From the NCBI GenBank assembly GCA_031841125.1, contig CM063111.1:40994955-41058954 (forward strand): a DNA stretch of 64,000 nt, given 5' to 3'. The notes beneath the pieces were generated by a model that saw only the letters and a program-made list of their open reading frames with translations, did not search any database and was not told where the DNA came from. The position numbers and the translations under genes are program-made. This document shows positions 57,501 through 64,000 of this stretch, one piece after another (the stretch's first letter is position 1; each line of letters opens with the position of its first letter). The stretch is from Acanthococcus lagerstroemiae (taxonomy: Eukaryota; Arthropoda; Insecta; Hemiptera; Eriococcidae).

Positions 57501-57531
57501 AAAATTATGTTTAAGAAACAAAGAGGAGAGG

Positions 57532-57811
57532 TGGAATAAAATAATTTATGAATGGACCCCTTTAGATTATAAAAGAGGAAAGGGAAAACCAAGAACCAGA
57601 TGGCGAAAGGAAATAAGTGATAGGGCGGGGATTCTATGGACAAGAAGTGCTGAAGATAAATGTACCTGGAGAAAAATTGGGGAGGCCTATGCCCGGCAAT
57701 GGGTAGGATAATGGCGTATCGAATAGAAATAGAACAGACATAGATCAAGGAAAGAAAACTTTGATACGTAGTCCAAGGCTGTAACAATAAATAAATAAAT
57801 AACATTTTTTT
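57532..57811 (+). pseudogene. LINE 3' end: ORF2 C-terminus, UTR and AATA tail
   Basis: 57532-57711 reads as 59 codons plus TAA, including KGKPRTRWRKEI, AEDKCTWRKIGEAYARQW. This is the conserved C-terminal tail of RTE-like (and related) non-LTR retrotransposon polyproteins. About 80 bp of 3' UTR follow, then a short (AATA)n tail at about 57788-57801. It is 5'-truncated, as is usual for LINE copies. Confidence 0.82.
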
Positions 57812-57839
57812 ATTGTACGAGAATAACTAGTTCGCAATA

Positions 57840-58080
57840 AACAAAAAAGACGGGATAGTGAGGGGTTGCCTCGGTCAGTAGGGTGTCCCCATAGTGGCCT
57901 TGGCAGGACAGCGCGAATTCGAAGCAAGGAGAGGCGAAATGAGGGGGACAGCCTGAAGACGTCTCTTTGGTCGCCGACGCAATACTCGAAAGGGTATTTT
58001 CCGGAGCCAGGAGTGCGGTTCTGGAGGGCCAATTGGCATGTGTGCATCGCCGTACGCTCCACCAAGTGATGGTGAGGAGA
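57840..58080 (+). repeat. SINE-like sequence downstream of the LINE tail
   Basis: 'gacgtctct', 'aatactcgaaaggg' and 'ttccggagcc' resemble the SINE body of 27045-27241. The part from 57990 also matches 37840-37920. It may be a diverged SINE relative. Confidence 0.4.
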
Positions 58081-61000
58081 GGCTTGTGACATACTCTGAC
58101 CTAATGGTAACAGTTTGATTTTTTAAAGTCAAATCAATTGTGTTTGAAATTTGAATTTTGGGCAGGCTAGTGTACAACGGAGATGCAACCCCCCCCCCCC
58201 CCCCGAGGGGTTTGAACCACAATTTTCAAAATATTCTGAACTTTATAATGAGAGGGAAATTTTAATCAAGCTAAGCACTTTACATTGTTTTCTTTAAATT
58301 TAATAATTTAAATTTTATATTTTAGGTACTTCAATATTTTTTTTTTTAAAGGAAACTTGATAAATTCTCCCTCCCCCGCCCCACTGGTAAATCCTGCGCA
58401 CGGCCTGATTTTTGGTACCAAATGAAGATGGAATCACCAAATCTTTTTGAGTCTGTGCCAAATTAGTGACCCAAGAAAACTTTTTTCCGAAACTTCGTTT
58501 AATTTCTCGCTAAATCAGAATTAAATTTTTAGAGAAGGAAAGGTCAACTTTACGACAACAATCATGATTGAATGAAAACCTGATTGAATTTTCGAGGTCA
58601 GCGACACAGAAAATCCGTTATCTCGGAACTTCCTTGAATTTTTCAATCAATGGGGATAAATTTTTCCTCCTTCTCGTGAAAAAGATCAGAATTCTCTCAT
58701 TTTGAGAACGGAAGAGGGCTTTTCGCTCTATTTTGATGGACTATTCATAAATTGGCCTTTTGGAAGAGGAATAAGTTGCATTCATAGCCTAAATTTGAAT
58801 CAGTCAAAAAATAATATTCGAATATTTCTCATCTCTGCTTTTTAACCCTCGGTGAGCCTCTTCTCCCTTCCACAAATCCCGAGCCCGCTCCCGAAGACTG
58901 TTTGCGCTCATTATCTTTGTTCATTTTTGATTAACTTAATTTTTTAGTCTGTATTTCTCGACATTTTTAGTTGTTAGATTAGGTTTTTTTATTTTTATCA
59001 GTTGGTATTCTTGTGGTTTTTTTAGGCTCAATATATTTGACTGTGGTGAAGTCTTGGCTAGTTCTTTTGAACTTTTTTAGTCTTAATTTCACTTATTTTG
59101 TAATTTTGGTTTGACGTCTAACTATTCAGATAGTATTATTTAAACTTGATATAGTGGTTTCATGCATGCTCCCAGTTTGGTGTTTTCCTTTCAATATTTT
59201 TCGGTCATTAGTCTTCTGGGCCGATGTGTGGTCACTGAAAAAATTTAGAAAGATTCCTCGCATAAAATAATTAATTTATCCTAAAATTCGCATAATGAAA
59301 AAGAAAAGAACAAAAAATTGTCAAGTTTCATTTGTCTTGAAACCACTTTCAAAATTGATTCCCAGCAAATTCACCAGGCTTTCTTATAACATGGACGATG
59401 GACGACGAAGGGGGAAAACTGACTCAAATGCTGAAACGAATTCAAAAGCACAGGTGATTTTTACACCACACATTCAATAATTACAAAAAGCAAGTCAATT
59501 AGTAATTCGATAAACAAGTAGTAGAATAACAATTTTTATGCAATCAATATTTATGTCGACCTCATTCTATTACAACTTGATTCTACCAATAAAAAAATTT
59601 AGCGTTACACATTTTGCAAATACAAGTGCTGCGAGACAGAGAGATAGGCCAGACCGCGAATAACAGAAAATGAATTGATATTTCGTAGATGTGGCGTGAT
59701 ATGGCCTTAAATCAACACATGATTGCGTCAGAAATTATAATTCTAGCCTGACTGTGTCGCAATATTTCAGCTAATGCTGTACAAAACTGATGACTTGTAA
59801 GACCGTATGCTTCGAACCGTGTAGAAAAACTCGATACCCGATAATTCGACAGCCCTGCGCCCAGTCTACTGATGGTTGCAGATTTTAACCGAAATCACAC
59901 AGTGAACTACTTTCTCAAAAGCTGACGTAGGTAGCTGATGGTGAAACGGAAATGCATTTAAAAATATTGGGGAATTCCAGCATCCAGCTGGAAACAGTAT
60001 TACCTTTCATCAGATAGAACGAGCGAGAGATCTCGTCGACAGCCTACCGGCGAGGACGCTCCCTCCCACGGTGCCTATACCCTTTGCACACTCCCAGCAT
60101 CATCCACTGACCACAAAACTTGAGATCTGATCCGAGTCACGTAGACCGTTTGTTGAACTTGAATCAAGAACATTGACATCGAAATCCGGGTACTAGATTT
60201 TTTATTTGCCCGCATTTTCCCCCCATAGATTTCTTCGTTCGTTACCTAATCTTTTTTTTTTTTATTTATTCGCTGCTATCGCCGAGTAAAGGCGCTCGAA
60301 CTATAACTGTTCTTTAGCGTCTAACCATGTCTGGGATCGGGAATGCCACGGGTAGAAATTATATTATTTAATAGTAGGCCTCCGACGTGGATTTGCATTT
60401 GGCACGCCCTATATTTTGCCAATTCGCTGCTCGTTTAGGAAACAATCCGCTGTCTGATCCTAGACCAAGGGATTTTCCGGTTTGAAGTTTTGGCGAGAAT
60501 TTTTAAAAATTCTATGACGCCACGTCGTGATACATTTTATAATATGTAGGTATGTTTTCAGCATTCCTCATAAACTAGAGAATATTTATGTCCTTTTCGT
60601 CAACTTAATATACATAAATATCCACTTATCTTCATAAAAAAATAATAAGGTAACACGTCGTTAGCTGTACATATGCCACACCTATAACTGTTTGAGTATT
60701 TCGGAAAAGTACACGACAACTTAGAAATTAATTAACGAATTTACTAAAACTGGCGCTTCGTACTGAAAAATTAGTATGCTTAGTTAAACCTTGGAAATGT
60801 TACTGCCGCGTTAAGGCTGTTACCTATCGAAAGGAGTTTACCCTGTACTTCATTTCAGCTCATCGTTCGTATGTGACTGCAACGCGATCTCACCCCGATC
60901 TCATGTCAGAGAATCACTCATGGTCAGTCATTTCATTCTGTGCAGAACGAATGCCTTGATATCTGTAAAAAAAAAGAAGAAATTCATAAGAGCGAGAAAA

Positions 61001-62430
61001 TCGTCTGGAGGTCGTCATTTTATCGTGAAGCGCTTCAGAAGTCTTCCGGCTGTCACGTGACATATTTTATCAAAGTACCGTCGAATAAATAACATAACCT
61101 CACATTTGAAGGCGTTTGATGATCGTGTGAAATGTTGGAAGACTGGTACTGAATCGTCGTATACACTGCAGTGGCGTCGGAACGGAGAGTATAGGTGTAC
61201 ATTGTACCCAAACAAATGGAGATACAAAATACTATTTGTACAACCCCCCCCCCCCCTCCCATACAGACCAAAAATAGAAAACATTTGAAAAACTATTCAG
61301 CAAGTTGATAAAAAGACACCTTAAGAGAGTTCATAGACGAGGTTCACGAGATTCTTAGAGTTTACAAGATTTTTGTGTGTTAGCTTCACTGTTGAGAGAC
61401 AAAAGAACACTTTTATTTTTTATTATCAACCTGAATTAAAAATTTTTGTCCCACCTCAAGAAGAAACTTTCAAACCCCACTGACACTGAAACTGGCGAGT
61501 AGTAAGGTACGCGATGTTGTTGTTATTATAGTCCTTAGAGCCTTTTCACACGAATGTTGGATGTCGTGCCGATTCGGTATCGGTGATCGGCTATGCGGAT
61601 ACCTTTCACACTTACCCATTTCTATCGGACGTAGGGTGCTTTTCATGCATTTTGAACTTTTCGCCCACAAAAAGATACAATTATAGGTAAGTATGGAGAA
61701 ATTTGAAAAATTCTGATAAACCAAAAAGATTGATTTGATTACTTATTTTCATTCAATTTTTCACACTGATTTCAAATTTGTTGAACAAATTTGGCGGCGG
61801 TGCTCCGTTGCCTAGATAGGCTCTAAAATTGGGGAATCTATTTAATTAAAAACTTGGGTTGAACTGTACAAGCTTACAGATAGTAACCAAGCTGCTGAGT
61901 ATTTCCAAAATTCAGTAATAGACATCTTAAGCAATTTAAAAAAAAAATACTGGATGAAAAAATATCCTACTTGGTCCACATATGAAATTATTAAAGAATA
62001 GAAAAAGAAATCCTCTCTACGTAAACAGATTAAAAGGAAACCTCCTAATGAAGAGTGAAAGCAAAAATTCAGGTATACATAATATAAGAAAAGAAATCAA
62101 GGTTTTAACAACAAAAGCATGATCATGGGCGCCCGCAGAATTTTTTTGAGGTCGAAAGAGAAAATTCTGACGACCATAATTTAACCCTGATTTTTGTATT
62201 TGAATTGAGATTAGTGAATAGTTAGTGCTAATTACTCACCCGTCTGAAAAGTATTGCCTCTTAGGCAATTTAAAAATTTCCTGAACAGGTAATTGTTTGG
62301 TAACTTAGTAGTGCTGTGTTCTGATTGGTCGAAGCGGTCGAAGAATTGCCAGCTTAAATACTTTTTAGTACCAGAATTAGCAACTTTTGTCAATGCCCAT
62401 TTTTTTGCCGCATTTTTGCAGACGGGCAGT
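58081..62430. other. Intergenic, no gene recognised
   Basis: Holds G/C runs at 58189 (16 C) and 61244 (13 C), the second beside a hAT-like end (cagtggcgtcggaac near 61170). A GC-richer island at about 60005-60130 ends, on the minus strand, in a plausible donor (AAAG then GTAATA) and could be an untranslated first exon; nothing in the window supports that further. Confidence 0.35.
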
Positions 62431-64000
62431 TTTTCGAGACGAATTCGAATTCGTGTTCAAATTGCAGCTAGAATCATTTTTTGACCCATTTCGACCACAT
62501 TATCGAATTTATCTTGGGAACGAACGGAGTGTCACGGCCAAATTTGAATACTGAATTCGAACTCAGCGTAAAAAATTGAGTAAAACAGTCTTTAATTCAA
62601 AATTTTTGATTATTCAAATATTGAAAATTTCTCCATACACATCATGTCTTTTTTGGGGCGAAAAAATTTTCGGGGAGCTTCGGCGTCGGCGCTCGTCTAA
62701 TTACTCAATTTTTCGAGACGAATTCGAATCCGTTGTCAAATTTGAGCTCGACTCATTTTTTGACCCATTTCGACCACATTTTCGAGCCTATCTTGGGAAC
62801 GGAACGTCACCGCTAAATTTGCACACACTGAATACGAACTTCGTGGGTCCGGCACACGAGACCACGGGGGTCGTGACTTCGTGGGTCTGGTACACGAGAT
62901 CACGAGGGTCGTGACTTTGTGGGTCAGGTACACGAGATCACTAGGTTCGTGACTTCGTGGGTCCGGTACATGAAATCGTGAAGGTCGTGACTTTGTGGGC
63001 CTGCTACACGAGGTCACGACCCGAATCTGGCGTGACTGCATCATGTACTGATGGAATTGCGCCGAGATCACGGGGGTTGTGATTTCATGGGTCTGGAACA
63101 CGAGATCACAAGGGTTGTGACTTCGTGGGTCCGGTACACAAGATCACGAGGGTTGTGACTTCGTGGGTCTGTGTACAAATTACTCAATTTTTCGAGACGA
63201 ATTCGAATTCGTTATCAAACTTGAGCTAGACTCATTTATTAACCCGTTTCTACAATATTTTCGAATTTATTTCGGGAACGGAGCGTCATCACCGCCAAAT
63301 TTGAACACCGAATTCGAACTCAGCGTGAAAAATTGAGAAAAATACTGTCTGTAATTCAAAGTTTTTGATTTTGAAAATTTTGAAAATTTCTCCATACTAT
63401 ACATCATGCCGTTTTTGAGGCGAAAAAATTTTCGGAGAGTTTCGGCGTCGGCACTGGTGCTAATTACTCAATTATCGAGACGAATTCGAATCCATGTTCA
63501 CATTTGAGCACGTCGTTCATTGACCCATTTGGACCACATTTTCGAATTTATTTCGGGAACGGAGCGTCACCGCCAAATTTGAACATCGAATTCGAATTCA
63601 GCGTGTGAAGAATTGAGTTGAAAACAGTTTTTATTTCAAAATCTTTGATTTTTCAAATTTAAAAAATTTCTCCATACTATACATCATACCTTTTTTGAGG
63701 CGAAAAGATTTTCGGAGAGCTTCGGCGTCGGCGTCGGCGCTGGTGCTAATTACCAATTTTTCGAGGTGAATTTGAATCCGTTGTCAAATTTTAGCTAGAC
63801 TCGCATTTTTTGACCCATGTCTACAGAATTTTCAAATTTATTTCGGGAACGGAGCGTCACCGCCAAATTTGAACACCAAATTCGAACTCATCGTAAAAAA
63901 TTGGGTTAAAAACAGTCTTTAGTTCAAAATTTTCGATTTTTCAAATTTTGAAAATTTCTCCGTACTGTCCGTACTATATACATCATATCTTTTTTGGAGC
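62431..64000 (+). repeat. Satellite array, about 280-286-bp unit, runs off the right edge
   Basis: Units begin 'ttttcgagacgaattcgaat' at about 62431, 62710, 63189, 63472 and 63758. Each continues with 'gacccatttcgaccaca', 'gggaacggagcgtcaccgcc', 'aaatttgaacaccgaattcg', 'atttctccatac' and 'ttcggcgtcggcg'. The second unit is interrupted by a 38-bp minisatellite. The end of the array is not in the window. Confidence 0.9.
62839..63171 (+). repeat. 38-bp minisatellite inside the satellite
   Basis: About eight copies of a 38-bp unit built from 'cttcgtgggtccggtacacg' and 'agatcacgagggtcgtga', with one copy disrupted near 63010-63060. It gives a repetitive Arg/Pro/Ser-rich open frame on the minus strand, which I treat as non-coding. 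Confidence 0.88.

Noticed and set aside
57191..57805. Phe/Lys-rich frames on both strands
   Set aside because: They lie in a C/T- and A/G-rich low-complexity tract and partly antisense to a LINE 3' end.
59295..59480. Short plus-strand frame ending near a GT (candidate exon)
   Set aside because: Lys-rich, no protein similarity recognised and no partner exon; the donor-like site alone is weak evidence.
62736..63101. 121-codon minus-strand frame with repeating Arg/Pro/Ser text
   Set aside because: It is the translation of the 38-bp minisatellite; the period is not a multiple of three and the frame persists only by composition.
1..64000. CRISPR array, phage or bacterial defence system
   Set aside because: The window is eukaryotic; the tandem repeats seen are satellites or minisatellites without spacer/repeat architecture or associated genes.

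Overview
The window is a piece of an arthropod nuclear genome, most likely an insect. It is AT-rich, its genes are split by GT-AG introns, two conserved animal genes can be assembled exon by exon, and a nuclear copy of mitochondrial 16S rRNA has the very AT-rich character of insect mtDNA. A sap-feeding hemipteran is my guess from the general look of the repeats; this is not demonstrated.

Gene-bearing part (1-30,800). A single-exon nine-finger C2H2 zinc-finger gene (minus, 167-1558) lies head to head with a complete CAND1 gene (plus, 2637-13686). CAND1 has 22 coding exons that join in phase into 1237 codons. It encodes the HEAT-repeat exchange factor that cycles substrate receptors on cullin-RING ubiquitin ligases. 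A 171-bp foldback element with a 9-bp target duplication sits between the two genes. Tail to tail with CAND1 is a four-exon TMEM205-like membrane-protein gene (minus, 16714-29836; 286 aa) whose first exon lies 9.7 kb upstream of the second. Its CpG-rich start region faces a possible first coding exon of a further plus-strand gene (30700-30799), whose other exons I cannot find.

Repeat-dominated part (30,800-64,000). No further convincing host gene was found. It contains a three-copy 370-bp tandem array, a non-autonomous Helitron with a purine-rich internal minisatellite, two decayed pogo-type transposons (2.3 and 0.9 kb, TA target sites), LINE reverse-transcriptase fragments, hAT-type MITEs with 8-bp target duplications and internal poly-G/C tracts, tRNA-derived SINE copies, and a 1.3-kb foldback element with a 250-bp gene-like open insert. 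It also contains a mitochondrial 16S insertion flanked by an imperfect direct repeat, a LINE 3' end with its tail, and a 280-bp satellite interrupted by a 38-bp minisatellite that runs off the right edge.

The three genes have no evident shared function. The main value of the window is two fully resolved gene models plus a dense record of nested insertions, including paralogous empty sites for both pogo elements. I saw no prokaryotic-type system, CRISPR array or obviously novel multi-gene system.
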